Shown: positions 45,240-57,150 of the stretch, in pieces
How positions within the stretch are numbered: position 1 is the first letter of the stretch
Layout: each line of letters begins with the position of its first letter
DNA from: Aquarana catesbeiana
Taxonomy: Eukaryota; Chordata; Amphibia; Anura; Ranidae
NCBI RefSeq assembly: GCF_042186555.1
Contig: NC_133328.1
Span: 65,223,780-65,287,779, forward strand
Direction of reading: 5' to 3'
DNA: 64,000 nucleotides
Translations under genes and position numbers: made by a program
Notes under the pieces: model-generated
What the model was told of the DNA's origin: nothing
The model's database searches: none
What the model saw: only the letters and a program-made list of their open reading frames with translations

Positions 45240-46078
45240 TAATATTGTAATTGAACCCCTTGGTTCTACGGTGCGTTACCTCGCATGCTAAAAGTACATC
45301 CTGTGATAGGACCTACAATTCGTATAAGCTCATCCCTTTTCTCACAAGCCTCCCTATCTACACAGGACTCGCCTTTATTCCCAATATTAGGGAATCCACA
45401 TTTCCTGCTGGGCCTTCATGAACAACCATTCCCATCCTTACATCATACTGGATGTCATCGGCTTCTTATTTTATGTCGGCTGAACATTGGCCTTCCATTG
45501 AAATGCTAATGGCAATCTCTGGCCCTTACCGCTTAACCTTCTGGAGAGCGCTACAACTGGGCCAATACTTACAATATTTGCCAAATCCACAACGTTTCAG
45601 TCGCAACTTGACAACTTTTGAAGAGTACTGTTCCGAAGAAGGACCTTTACAGCCTACGGACAGTCAGATTTACCTTGCCTGAAGCATTGGGAAAATTAAC
45701 TCCACTGAACTTCCACAACACGATGTTAGATTTTCCTTAAAATCTTCTATTTGGACGAAAATTCAGGAAACAAATTTAAAATCCTGACAAGGAGGTACCA
45801 TACATAAAATGTATCCTAACACTAAAGATCAATGTTGGAGATGTCAAGAAGGAGGGGGAACACTACTCCATATATTTTGGTCCTGTCCTAAACTTAATCA
45901 CTTTTGGACGGAAGTCCGGAGGATTACCCAGGGGTTCACTGATTACGAGATTCCTTACAATCCAGCTTTTTTCCTATTACACGACTCGAAAATCCCAGAG
46001 AAAATATATAAAAAATCCATCATACGGCACCTGTTGAATGCTGCCAAATCTTGCATCCCTCTGTACTGGAGAAATCCA
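45240..46078 (+). pseudogene. L1 ORF2 C-terminal fragment (element A)
   Basis: The sequence encodes the tail of an L1 ORF2: FWRALQLGQYLQYLPNPQRF and TTFEEYCSEEGPLQPTDSQI (about 45540-45680). The Cys/His motif CWRCQEGGGTLLHIFWSC follows (45838-45890), then NAAKSCIPLYWRNPS near 46070. The upstream RT and the 3' UTR are both absent. It ends where a different L1's ORF1 begins, so it is broken at both sides. Confidence 0.75.
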
Positions 46079-46389
46079 TCCCAGGGAATCTTCCAAGGCC
46101 TTTTCTGGTTCGCTTCCTCAACTATCGGGACAGGGACAGGATTCTCTATGTAGCCTGTAAACATCCCACATTCAAATATGGCAACACCTCTGTTCTTCTT
46201 TTCCCTGACTTTTCAGCCAATTGGCAGAGGAAGAGAAAAACCTTCAATAATGTCCATAGGCGGCTCAGAGACAAGAGCATTAAATACAGCGTGCTTTACC
46301 TCAGCCGCTTGCGGGTCCAGCATGACGGAGAGATCCGTTTCTTTGACAACCCAGCAGATTCTGATGAATGGCTGATCACCTTGCAATGA
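46079..46389 (+). pseudogene. L1 ORF1 C-terminal domain (truncated)
   Basis: An open frame reads IPGNLPRPFLVRFLNYRDRD, then YVACKHPTFKYGNTSVLLFP and LSRLRVQHDGEIRFFDNPAD, ending DEWLITLQ at a stop. This is the C-terminal nucleic-acid-binding domain of L1 ORF1p, parallel to the region at 16510-16845. The N-terminus and coiled coil are missing. The frame itself is undamaged. Confidence 0.8.
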
Positions 46390-47007
46390 AGGATCTTCTC
46401 ATTAATTCATCTGATGCACTGATCTTCCACATCCTTGTTTTGCCCTATCCTACAAAATTGAGTTACCTCAATCGTACCTTTACACGTGATCCACACTTGA
46501 CCCCCACATTTTGTTTGTTTTCTGTAGAGGACCTGGTGGAAGACCTGGTGCTCTCCATCTACCTGGAGAAATTCCAGTATCTGGAGGAACTATATAAAAG
46601 CGCTGGATTGCCCAGTCCCCCTCGCTGTGATGGGATACATGTCCCCTCACCCTCGCCTGTTATAGGTTGAACACGAGCTGGGGTTATCCCAGGAACTTTG
46701 AGCCTCACGTAGGCGACCTCTACTATCAAGTTTAGGGTATAAAACTGCCTTGTTGACAGTTGGGGTTGTGCCAAGCAGTAGGGAGTTACATGTACTTTTA
46801 GTTGGTTATCATGCTTGCTCAGGTTCCACACCATTTCTCTTGCTGGACTGTTGTTTTAATTATTGTTTTTTCTCTCCTGTCCACCTCTCTCCCCCCAGAA
46901 TCCTTGGATGGCTACATCATCTGGACTACCTCTGCAACTGGCTCATGGACAGGACACTGGGTATGGGCCTCATTTGTTCCTATTATCAATATGCTTTTCT
47001 GTTCTAA

Positions 47008-50000
47008 ATGGGTATAGATTCAAAGTTAATATCTTGGAATATTAGAGGACTGAATGACAGGGTGAAAAGATCTTTGTTGTTTAAGTTTCTGCAGTCTCAT
47101 AAACCTCACATTTTCTTTCTGCAAGAAACTCACCTAATGGGCAGCAAAATCTTAGCGCTCAAGCAGCATGGGTAAAACAAGGTTTTCATGCCACATACTC
47201 CTCCTATGCCAGGGGCATGACTATTCTGCTATTCCACTTCTTTGCTCGGCAGAACAGGTTTTCATTGATTCGGGGGGAGATGCCTCACTTTAATTCTTGA
47301 AATGCATTCACAACGCTGGGCGATAGTCAATGTGTATATCCCTCCTCCGTTCGACTCCTCCGTCCTGTATACCATCCTTACAAAAATAGCCCCCCCCTCC
47401 AAGTCCACAAAATTATAGTTGGAGGGGACTATAATGCCATCTTAGATCTAACCAAGGACATTACTAACCCCCTTAGATCTGCCCACCCTGATTTAGCCCT
47501 CTGGGCAGATACTCTTGGTCTTCAAGAGATTTGGCGGTGGAAGCATCCAGAGGATAGGACTTACTCGCATATCTTAGCATAGCATGGATAGGGGTCTCGC
47601 ATAGACTTGCTATTTGGTCTGCTTTTGCTCTGTCTCACGTTGGGGCAGTCTCTTATCTCCCCGCAGGTCTTTCAGACAGTTCACCGCTGGAGCTGGATAG
47701 ATAATTCTCAAATCCAGGAGTTAGTGGGGCCCAAACTCTCAGAATACTGGATGCTTAATGAAGGGTCATCTTCCCTTGATGTGGTTTGGGAGGCAGGCAA
47801 GGCTCATGCCCGAAGGGAATATGTCTCCTCTATCAAGGCAGTGAGATCCGGCTTTGCGTCACAGACCACTCAATTGGAACAGTGTGAAAGGATGGCTTTG
47901 GAGCTTTTCACGGGGCACCCAACACCTGAAAATTATTCTACCCTAGCCCAAGCCAGAAGAGATTTGAAGCTCCACTACACCTGTCTGGTGCAAGCTGATG
48001 AGTGGAAGTTTGTTGCCAGGCTTTTCGAAGCAGGGGACAAGAATGGAAAACTACTAGCCAATCTGGTGGCAGAGCCCATGCTCCAAACAGTAATTCCTAG
48101 AATTCAGACTTCCACTGGTTGTCAGCTTACAGACCCGAGGGTATACTGAAGGAATTTCATCTCTTTTATAGCAAATTGTACGATGATCCATTCTCTAGCC
48201 CAGTTGAAGCCATGTTAGAGAAATTAGGGGGAATCACCTTGCCTCTTCTTTCTGAGGAGGACAGGGATGCACTAAATAAGCCCTTAAAGGGGTGTTCCGG
48301 CCGCAATTTTTTTTTTAAAAAGTCAGCAGTTACAAACACTGTAGCTGCTGACTTTTAATAAGGACACTTACCTGTCCAGTGAGCCTGCGATGTTGCCCCC
48401 CCAGGCCGATCCATCCATCGGATCGGCTGCTGGCGCCTGCATCTTAATGATGGGAAACAGGCAGTGGAGCCTTGCAGCTTCACTGCCCGTTTCCTACTGC
48501 GCATGCGCGAGTCGCGCAGTGCTTTGTGAATGGCCCCGTTGCTTTCTGGGACACACACATGTCCCAGAAGGCAACGGAGCCGCTCGCCGAAGAGGAGGAA
48601 GTGCCACAGAAAATAGGAAGATGCAGATTAGGAAGACTGCCTAGCAACAGGGGGTTCAGTAAGGTGTTTTTTAAAAAAAAAATTTTAAGAATAATAATAC
48701 AATCTTTTATTTTAGGGTGGCCCTCCACTTTAACATGAGAAGAGATAGAAGAGCAATGTATTCCTTACCCAACAACAAATCCCGGGGCCCCAATGGTTTA
48801 CCTGGGGAAGGGTGCAAAACCCACGCTGCTACTGGTCTCTAAACTAACTCAGTTATTCGCAGATTGCTTGGAACCTGAGAGGTTGCCAGATAGTATGCAT
48901 CAGGCACACATACTGCTGCTGCCCAAACCAGGGAAGGACCTCACTTGCTGCTCATCCTATAGGCCCATTTCATTGCTGAATTATGACCTTAAGATACTTA
49001 CCAAAGTGCTAGCCAATAGAATCATGAAAGTTCTACCATCCCTTGTCAATATAGATCAGACCGGCTTCATGCCTGGAAAGTCCACGGACATAAACCTTAG
49101 ACAAGTTTTTACCCATCTCCAGCTCCCACCTGAGGAGAATGCCTCCCGGGTCTTGGTATCCCTCGACATCGAGGAAGGCTTTCAATACAGTTAGATGGTC
49201 CTATATGATGCAGGTTCTGGAAGGCTTTGGCTTTTGCCTAATTTTCCGGAAATGGATCAGCTTACTATACAAGACTCCCACGGCCCATATTAAACTAAAT
49301 GGCAAGCTCTCGCCCTCCTTCCCATTTAGGAGGGGGACAAGGCAGGGGTGCCCTCTTTCCCCTGCGCTGTTTGCCCCGGTGATGGAGCCTTTGGCTGAGG
49401 CCCTGCGGAAATCAAGTGAGGTGTCTGGAATCCGAGTCGGCTCGGTAGTTGAGAAACTAGCATTGTATGCTGATAATCTGATTGCGGGACCCTGGTCCCT
49501 CACTCTCCGAGGCGCTCTGGCTTCTGGGCCGCTTTGTGACTTTCTCTGGCCTCCAAACCAACTAGAGTAAATCACTTCTTCTACCCATAGATCCCAGGGC
49601 AAAGAGGCTGAGGGATCCTGCTTCACCTCTACAATGGGCAAGCACCATTAGATACCTAGGAATCAACATTTCTTCCAATACCTAGGAATTTAGCAAACTT
49701 AATCTATCCCCAGTGCTCCAGTGGTGTAAACTGAAGTTGAAGGCCTGGTCAAACCTCCCATTATCTCTTAAAGGAAAAATTCATTTAATAAAAATTAACT
49801 GACAGCTGGATTCCACAGTGGCCTACTTCTTGTGGCAATCACATCTGGCTAGATTCTGTAGGAAAATCTTACGTAGGCCCTGGGCACAGGAGGGACTTGC
49901 ATGCCCAGACTTTCACACCTACCTTTTAGCGGCAATGCTCACTCATACACATAATTGGCTGGTCTTGGACGACACTAATGCATCAGTCGTCCTGGAGGCA

Positions 50001-51060
50001 GCACATTTGGGATCCTTTGAGGCCCTTCGCAACGCCCTTTATAGAGGGTTGGGGGGGGGGGGGTTCTCCGGTACTTTTAACACTGGCTATTAAAGCGGCT
50101 ATTAAGGCATGGTACGCGGTAGTGATCAAACCTAACCTGGTAAAAGCCAGATGGTCCCCTAATACACCGCTCTAGTGTAATCCAAGGTTACGGGAATTCC
50201 ACTCTCTGCAAGACCCGGGCATTGTAGGCCAGTAAAGGCATTAAGTATTTGAAGGATATTTGTGATGATTCTGGGATATTTACATTTGATAGGCTAAAAA
50301 ACAAATTCCAACTTCTGAGCTCTTTCTTTTTCAGGTTTCTGCAGATCCGCCACACCTTCAATTCACAATTTAAATCAGTCCAGCTTTGGTTGGAACATGA
50401 CGACCTGGAGACTCTTCTAGACGATGCTGATCTCTAAAAACCATTATCCCAAATTTACAGAGCACTTCTACCATCCATTCAGGTTGGACAGGATGGTTTG
50501 CGTGGTTTATGGCAAGCGGAGGTGCAGGAACTGGACAGTGAAGACTGGAAAGACATGTGGGACTACCCACTTCAGCCGTTGGTTGCAACTAGGGACAAAC
50601 TAATCCAATTCAAAATCCTACACAGGATCTAATATACACCCCAACGCCTCCATCGCATATACACAGCCTCATCGGCTAACTGCTGGAGATGCTCTGGTAC
50701 TCCTGCAGGCTTCACACATATATTCTGGGACTGCCCACAGATTCAGGACTATTGGTGGGAGGTAACTCAATTTATTCATAGTTTAATTACCATTCCTATT
50801 CCTCTGACAATTAGTGTCTTTCTCCTTGGCCTAGTGGAACAACTGGCATTCGCTAAAGCAACACGCACCCTAATAAGTATTGTCTTTTTTATGCGAGTAA
50901 AGCCATAGTACTAAAGTGGAAGTCAGCCAGTCTCCTCATCCTGTCATCATGGAAGCAATTAGTTAACACAATGATACCCCTCTATAAAGCAACGTATCTG
51001 TCTTGAGGATGCCCCAAAAAATATGAAAAAGTCTGGCACTTGTGGACAGACTCAGAGTCC
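47008..51060 (+). pseudogene. L1 ORF2, frameshifted and interrupted
   Basis: ORF2 opens at 47008 with MGIDSKLISWNIRGLNDRVK and FFLQETHLMGSK (endonuclease), then decays by frameshifts before VGGDYNAI-like sequence near 47420. The linker (47607-48149) includes FEAGDKNGKLLANLVAEP. After the MITE the RT domain resumes: PKPGKDLTCCSSYRPISLLN, IDQTGFMPGKSTDINLRQV, TRQGCPLSPALFAPVMEPLA. The catalytic box reads LYADNLIAG, so the second Asp of YADD is Asn. The C-terminal Cys motif (NCWRCSGTPAG-like, 50680) is recognisable. It is inactive. Confidence 0.82.
48284..48733. mobile_element. TTAA-flanked MITE inserted in L1 ORF2
   Basis: TTAA lies at 48284-48287 and 48730-48733. The ends are inverted: TTAAAGGGGTGTTCCGGCC on the left and TTAAAGTGGAGGGCCACCC read inward from the right. 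An internal inverted pair (AAAGTCAGCAGTTACA with TGTAGCTGCTGACTTT) lies at 48317-48357, and a second around CTTTCTGGGACACACACATG at 48540. L1 ORF2 homology resumes immediately on both sides. Confidence 0.82.
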
Positions 51061-51486
51061 ACAACAAATGATCAGCCCTCAGGGGATTAACCCAGTTAGA
51101 TTTCCTCTGTATCTACCTGACTCTGCTAAGAGCTGAGGTCCATACCCCAGATAGATAAGCGGAGGTGTAAGCCTAGAAGTAAAAATAATCACATATATTC
51201 TTAAATATTCCTATAGCGTCCAGTGCCGAAGATAATAATCCTACCATGTGTAACCTGAGTGATGGTTGTATTGTGTTTAGTTAGGTATGTGTAGTTTTAA
51301 GGTAAACTGTTAGTTGTACCTTGTTATGCACGTGGCTATGTGCAGCAGTTGGCCGGGGTATGCCCCAATGGCCTTGTTTTGTACTTCTACAGCAAAAACT
51401 TTTCAATAACGAGAATTTTCAAAAAAAGGTGGAACAGAGTCATAGTATGTAAGCAGATTGCTGTTGTCTTTCCAACATTGGCAACC

Positions 51487-51665
51487 CTAGGTGTCACCCC
51501 CCCCCCCCCCATAATATAAAGGTTGTCAGTGTCACCCCCCTTCTCCATAATACAGAAGTCAGTTTTGCCCTCCCCCCATAATACAGAGGTCAGTGTCACC
51601 CCCTTTATAATAAAGGGGTCAGTGTCACCCCCTCCATAATACAGGGGCTCCCCATAAAGACCCCC
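51487..51665. repeat. C-rich short tandem array, about 30-bp unit
   Basis: Roughly six degenerate units of TCAGTGTCACCCCCTCCATA ATACAG type occur. GGCAACCCTAGG flanks the wider region as a direct repeat (51479-51490 and 51771-51782). GTCCGGGTCAAAACTGGACAG near 51748 resembles the end of a hAT-like non-autonomous element. The boundary is uncertain. Confidence 0.6.
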
Positions 51666-51782
51666 ATTAGAACAGTTGGACTGGAGGTATGTGTGTCTGG
51701 GTTTCAGGCGGACCGAAAACCCAGACGCATTTGTCAAAACTCAAACTGTCCGGGTCAAAACTGGACAGGTGGCAACCCTAGG

Positions 51783-52645
51783 AGGGGTGGGATGTTTGCC
51801 GTGTTAGTTCATCATTTCAATTTTAATTGGGAACTTAATTGCTTTATATTCCTTTGAAACCCTAGTAAAAGGAATAGGAGCTTCAATTGGTATATATGGA
51901 GTAGTAGTAGTGATCTCTAGCAGTCTCATGTAACATATGCCCAGTTTCTGAATGTCTCCTGCAGCAGTTTCTAGTCACCAACACTCCCCGTAATATATCC
52001 TCAGTCTCTAACCATTCACTCTAGTATGTCTGCAGCCTCTGGCAGTCTTTTGCTTCTTCACATATAATTAATCGTATTTAGAGCCTATTGGTACTTTTAG
52101 AGGCAGCAGTTAGGGTCCTCTATGCCATATAAGTTAGTAATCCTGGCTCTAGCTGTTTTACCAATCTGACTGATTGGTTGTGAAAAAAAGTCTCTGCTGC
52201 TCTGTACAGGGTCACACTTTAATCAACATTATTACAATAAAGCTTATTGTTATACGCTAAGTGTTATATCAGATGCTGAGGTCTATGTTTGTGTACAACA
52301 GTCACATTAACAAGCATTATTTGAAACTTTTCCCACATTGCAAGCCCACTATTAGTATTTAGTTAGTCCCACAGTAATCAAATCTCCAGTACACACTACA
52401 GTATAAAACAGGTGAAAAATGTCAGATTCCTTAACAAGTGCTTATATTGTACCACACCACCATCTAGTGGACAAATAGCATCACTGTTTATAATGTTGAA
52501 CATGACAGTACAACTAGTGTAGATATAGTAAGATGAGCAATAAGGATCAAAAAACCCACCAACAAAAATACACTGAAGTAGAACACAGCCTTCTTGAAAC
52601 CTAAGGTATTTATAAATACTAGTCTATATATCTTTTTTTATTTAA
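51783..52645. other. No recognisable feature
   Basis: No coding sequence, tandem array or terminal repeat is evident. Confidence 0.35.
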
Positions 52646-52649
52646 ACCA

Positions 52650-52805
52650 TCCCCTTAACAAAACCACTATCTATGTATGAATGTGAGTTGGGGACCTTAG
52701 ATTGTAAGCTCCTTGAGGGTAGGGACTGATGTGAATGTACAACGTATATGTAAAGCACTGTGTAAATTGACGGCGCTATATAAGTACCTGAAATAAAATA
52801 AATAA
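52650..52805 (+). mobile_element. L2-family LINE 3' end fragment
   Basis: It contains TTAGATTGTAAGCTCCTTGA, GGGTAGGGACTGATGTGAAT and GGCGCTATATAAGTACCTGA followed by an AATAAA-type microsatellite tail, the characteristic L2 3' end. It is strongly 5'-truncated with no ORF. Confidence 0.7.
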
Positions 52806-53580
52806 TATCTCTATATGGAGATATATCCAAAACAGACAGCACTCCTGTTTTTCCCTCTCTTCTTATATGGGGTGAAAGGGGGGCAAGGAGTAGATAGATG
52901 CTGCTGAGCCTAGGTCTGCGTCTGATGGGCGAAGGTTTAGAGGGAGGTAGGAAAGGAAGGGAAGGAAATGGAGGGGAACATGTGAGTCAATGTAAACATT
53001 GAATTATTAGCAGGCAAAATACAGGAACTGCATTGGCCAACAGTTTGACATTTCTATCAGCAGTAACTTATTGTTTCCCTTGTAAGAGATCCAGGTAGGG
53101 TTGCCACCTGTCCAGGATTCATCCGGGCAGTTCGGGTTTGGAATCATGTGTCCGGGTTTCAAACTGCTTGAAACACAGACACATTATTCAGACTGGACTA
53201 TGGCTTCCCAGCAGGATTGCTGGCTGCAGTTGTCTAAGCTGAGAGTATCTGTTACACTATCTTTCACACTGTTCAAAGCCAGCACTAACAATCCCCCCCA
53301 CCACCACACACACAGACAGGAGAGGAGATAGGGCTCGATCTGTTCCTCTTCCTTCCGCCCTCATCCCTATTTGTCTGCCCACACTTCAATCCTGAGGGCT
53401 GTGCCTCAGAAAAGGAAAGTGGGGGCTGGAAATTTGAAGTCCAGCAGCCTCAGATACATCTGGATGAGAGGTGCCAAGGGGTGAGTGAGCTCACTATCCA
53501 TCCCTGTCTGTAGCTGAAGTCTCCCACCCTCCCCCGTTCTCTCTTCTGCCTCTGAGTCAGTACACTAAAGGGAAATCAGG
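52806..53580. repeat. Mostly unassigned; hAT-like left terminus at 53097
   Basis: TAGGGTTGCCACCTGTCCAG at 53097 resembles the terminus of hAT-like elements in frogs and is complementary in style to GGACAGGTGGCAACCCTAG at 51761. The matching right end is not found. No exon is supported. Confidence 0.35.
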
Positions 53581-53885
53581 GTGCTAAGAGCACCCCTTAC
53601 ATCAGAGTTCCCCTTTACACCAGAAGCCACAGTGTTCCCCCTTACATCAGAGTCCTTTCCGTACATTAGAGTTTGCACTGTTCCCCCTTAGATCAGGGTT
53701 CCCAGAGCATCCCTTATGTCAGAGTCCCCATAGTTCTCCCTTATATCAGAGTCCTCTCCGTGCATCAGAGTTCCCAGTGTTCCCTGAGAATCCCTTATGT
53801 CAGAGTCCCCCGAGTTCTACCTTACATCAGAGTCTGCAGAGTCCCCTCTTACAGTGTAGGGGAACTCTGCGGGTTCAGACGTAAA
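53581..53885. repeat. Degenerate tandem repeat, CCCTTACATCAGAGT unit
   Basis: About ten imperfect units of 25-35 bp share CATCAGAGTTCCC / ATGTCAGAGTCCCC cores. Two copies of AACTCTGCGGG-TCAGACGTAAAAG follow at 53866-53915. Apparent ORFs here are repeat-derived. Confidence 0.7.
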
Positions 53886-53984
53886 AGGAGAACTCTGCGG
53901 GATCAGACGTAAAAGGGGACACTTGTGATTAACTTCATATGATTAGAAATGTTATTTAATTGCAAAATATACAGTATGTATAGT

Positions 53985-54136
53985 TTATATTATAACACCA
54001 CCTTCCGGAGGCGCGCATGCACTCGCGACACCGCTTCTTAAAGGGGACGTACCTGTAAGCCCTTTTGCCTGCCAGTGCCATTCTGCCGATGTAAATCGGC
54101 GTGCACTGGTCGGCAAGCGGTTAACTAATCTTTTTT
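53985..54136. mobile_element. Right-end fragment of a TTAA element
   Basis: The stretch ends CACTGGTCGGCAAGCGGTTAA at about 54123, matching the inward TTAACCGCTTGCCGACC termini of this family. An inverted CCGATGTAAATCGG lies nearby. The left part is missing. Confidence 0.5.
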
Positions 54137-54777
54137 TTTTTTTGGTATAATTCTCCTTTAACCATTTGCACACTGGACATTTATCCCCCCTTCAAAACCA
54201 CATAAATTTTTAGCTTTCAGTGCTCTCACATTTTGAATGACAATTACTCAGTCATGCAACACTGTACCCATATGAATTTTTTTTTTTTTTTTCACACGAA
54301 TAAAGCTTTCTTTTGGTGGTATTTGATCACCTCCGGGTGTTTTCTTTTTTGCACTATAAATGAAAAAAAAGACCGAAAACTTTGTAACATAAATGAATTT
54401 TTCTTCGTTTCAGTTAAAAAAATTTAGCATATTAGTAATTTTTCTTCATAAATTTTGGACAAAATGTATAGTGCTACATATCTTTGGTAAAAATAACCAA
54501 GATAAGTGTACAGTATGTCACAAAAGTGAGTACAACCCTCACATTTTTGTAAATATTTTATTATATCTTTTCATGTGACAACACTGAAGAAATGACATTT
54601 TGCTACAATGTAAAGTAGTGAGTGTACAGCTTGTATAACAGTGTAAATTTGCTGTCCCCTCAAAATAACTCAACACACAGCCATTATTGTCTAAACTGCT
54701 GGCAACAAATCTGAGTACACCCCTAAGTGAAAATGTCCAAATTGGGCCCAAAGTGTCAATGTTTTATGTGGCCACCA

Positions 54778-55904
54778 TTATTTTCCAGCACTGGGCATGG
54801 AGTTCACCAGAGCTTCACAGGTTGCCCCTGGAGTCCTCTTCCACTCCTCCATGACGACATCACGGAGCTGGTGGATGTTGGAGACCTTGCGCTCCTCCAC
54901 CTTCTGTTTGAGGATGCCCCACAGATGCTCAATAGAGTTTAGGTCAGGAGACATGCTTGGCCAGTCCATTTACTCTCAGCTTCTTTAGCAAGGCAGCGGT
55001 CATCTTGGAGGTGTGTTTGGGGTCGTTATCATGTTGGGATACTGCCCTGCGGCCCAGTCTCCGAAGGGAGGGGATCATGCTCTGCTTCAGTATGTCACAG
55101 TACATGTTGGCATTCATGGCACTCAATGAACTGTAGCTCCCCAGTGCTGGCAGCACTCATGCAGACCCACACTATGACACTCCCACCACCATGCTTGACT
55201 GTAGGCAAGACACACTTGTCTTTGTACTCCTCACCTGGTTGCCACCACACACGCTTGACACCATCTGAACCAAACAAGTTTATGTTGGTCTCATCAGACC
55301 ACAGGACATGGTTTCAGTAATCCATGTCCTTAGTCTGCTTGTCTTCAGCAAACTGTTTGCGGACTATTTTGTGCATCATCTTTAGAAGAGGCTTCCTTCT
55401 GGGATGACAGCCATGCAGACCAATTTGATGCAGTGTGCGGCGTATGGTCTGAGCACTGACAGGCTAACCCCCCCACCCCTTCAACCTCTGCAGCAATGCT
55501 GGCAGCACTCATACGTCTATTTCCCAAAGACAACCTTTGGATATGACACTGAGCACGTGCACTCCTTTGGCCTGTTCTGAGTGGAACCTGTCCTGTTAAA
55601 CCGCTGTATGGTCTTGGGCACCATGCTGCAGCTCAGTTTCAGGTCTTGGCAATCTTCTTATAGCCTAGGCCATCTTTATGTAGAGCAGGGATATGCAATT
55701 AGCGGACCTCCAGCTGTTGCAAAACTACAAGTCCCATCATGCCTCTGCCTCTGGGTGTCATGCTTGTGGCTGTCAGAGTCTTGCTATGCCTCATGGGACT
55801 TGTAGTTCTGCAACAGCTGGAGGTCCGCTAATTGCATATCCCTGATGTAGAGCAACAATTATTTTTTTCAGATCCTCAGAGAGTTCTTCGCTATGAGGTG
55901 CCAT
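54778..55904 (-). pseudogene. Tc1 transposase, interrupted
   Basis: The frame opens at 55904 with MAPHSEELSEDLKKIIVALH and is cut by the hAT MITE. Later segments include MSLGNRRMSAASIAAEVEG (55533), then a nonsense codon just before NHVLWSDETNINLFGSDG (near 55310). AVSQHDNDPKHTSKM (second Asp) and MSPDLNSIEHLWGILKQ (catalytic Glu present) complete the DDE domain. The tail ends CEALVNSMPSAGK. The catalytic residues can all be found, but in separate frames, so no protein can be made from this copy. Confidence 0.88.
55686..55844. mobile_element. hAT-type MITE (159 bp), near-perfect hairpin with 8-bp TSD
   Basis: ATGTAGAG lies at 55678-55685 and 55845-55852. The ends CAGGGATATGCAATTAGCGG are exactly inverted, and complementarity extends over about 55 bp per arm (GGACCTCCAGCTGTTGCA, ACTACAAGTCCCAT). 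Removing the insertion restores Tc1 sequence as in the copy at about 34672. Confidence 0.93.
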
Positions 55905-56100
55905 GTTGAAATTCCAGTGACCAGTATGAGAGAGTGAGAGTGATAACACTAAATTTAATACACCTGCACCCCATTCACACCTGAGACAGTGTAACACTAA
56001 CGAGTCACATGACACCGGGGAGGGTATATGGCTAATTGGGACCAATTTGGACATTTTCACTTAGGGGGTGTACTCACTTTTGTTGCCAGCGGTTTAGACA

Positions 56101-57150
56101 TTAACCACTTGCCGACCGCCCGCCGTCGTTGTTTGTAGAGGAATATCCTTGTTATGGCAGCAGTTAGCTGCCATAACCCTGGTATCCTCTTATTCAGCGG
56201 GCGGTCAGCTTTCAGATAAAAGTGGTCTCTGTGGCAGATTCGCCACGAGATCACTTTTATCAGTGGCGAGAGAGGCCGCCGCGCTCCAGTGCCCTCCGCC
56301 GCTTACCAGAGCCATCGTAGCGGCAGAGGCGATCGGATCCTTCTCGGTCTGGGGTATTGAGCTGACTGAGGGAAGATGGCCCCCGCTCAGCTCCATACCA
56401 TTGCAGGACGGAAGCGACATCAAAACATCACTTCCGCCCATAGCTCTTAAAAGGGACTTTTTCTTTTAAAAGAATTTTCAAACGACAATTTTTTTTTATT
56501 ATTGCATTTTAGTGTAAATATGAGATCTGAGGTCTTTTTGACTCCAGATCTCATATTTAAGAGGTCCTGTCATACTTTTTTTCTATTACAAGGGATGTTT
56601 ACATTCCTTGTAATAGGAATTAAAGCGACACAATTTTTTTTTTAAAGAACAGTGTAAAAATAAAAAATAAAAAGTAAAATAAATAAGAAAAAAAAAAAAA
56701 ATTGTAACTCGCCCCGTCCCGACGAGCTCTAGTGCAGAAGCGAATGCTTACGTGAGCAGCACCTGCATATGAAAACTGTGTTCAAACCAAACATGGGAGG
56801 TATCACCGCGAACGTTAGAGCGGGAGAAATAATTCTAGCCCTAGACCTCCTCTATAACTCAAAACATGCAACCTGTAGAATTTTTTAAACATTGCCTATG
56901 GAGATTTTTAAGGGTAAAAGTTTGTCGCCATTCCACGAGCGGACACAATTTTGAAGCATGACATATTGGGTATCAATTTACTTGGCGTAACATTATCTTT
57001 CACAATATAAAAAAAATGGTCTAACTTTACTGTTGTCTTATTTTTTTAATTCAAAAAAGTGTATTTTTTTTTAAAAAGTGCGCTTGTAAGACTGCTGCGC
57101 AAATACGGTGTGACAGAAAGTATTGCAACAATGTCATTTTTTTCTCTAGG
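56101..57150. mobile_element. TTAA-family element, right end deleted
   Basis: It begins TTAACCACTTGCCGACCGCC at 56101 within Tc1 sequence. Interior order matches the intact copy 14360-15514: GATCTGAGGTC hairpin (56522-56555), TTCTATTACAAGGGATG inverted pair (56580-56620), poly(A), GTATCACCGCGAACG. It stops at CTCTAGGGTGTTT, about 115 bp short of the expected right end, and joins Tc1 AGTTATTTAG directly. There is no ORF. Confidence 0.8.

Larger units (their letters stand above)
46079..51428 (+). mobile_element. 5'-truncated L1 LINE (element B)
   Basis: It starts inside ORF1, runs through an inter-ORF spacer (46390-47007) and ORF2 (47008 to about 51060), and ends CTTTTCAATAACGAGAATTTT plus a short A-run near 51428, a typical L1 3' end. 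A TTAA-flanked MITE interrupts ORF2 at 48284-48733. The 3' UTR (about 51060-51420) has no other gene. No TSD could be assigned because the 5' junction is chimeric. Confidence 0.8.
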
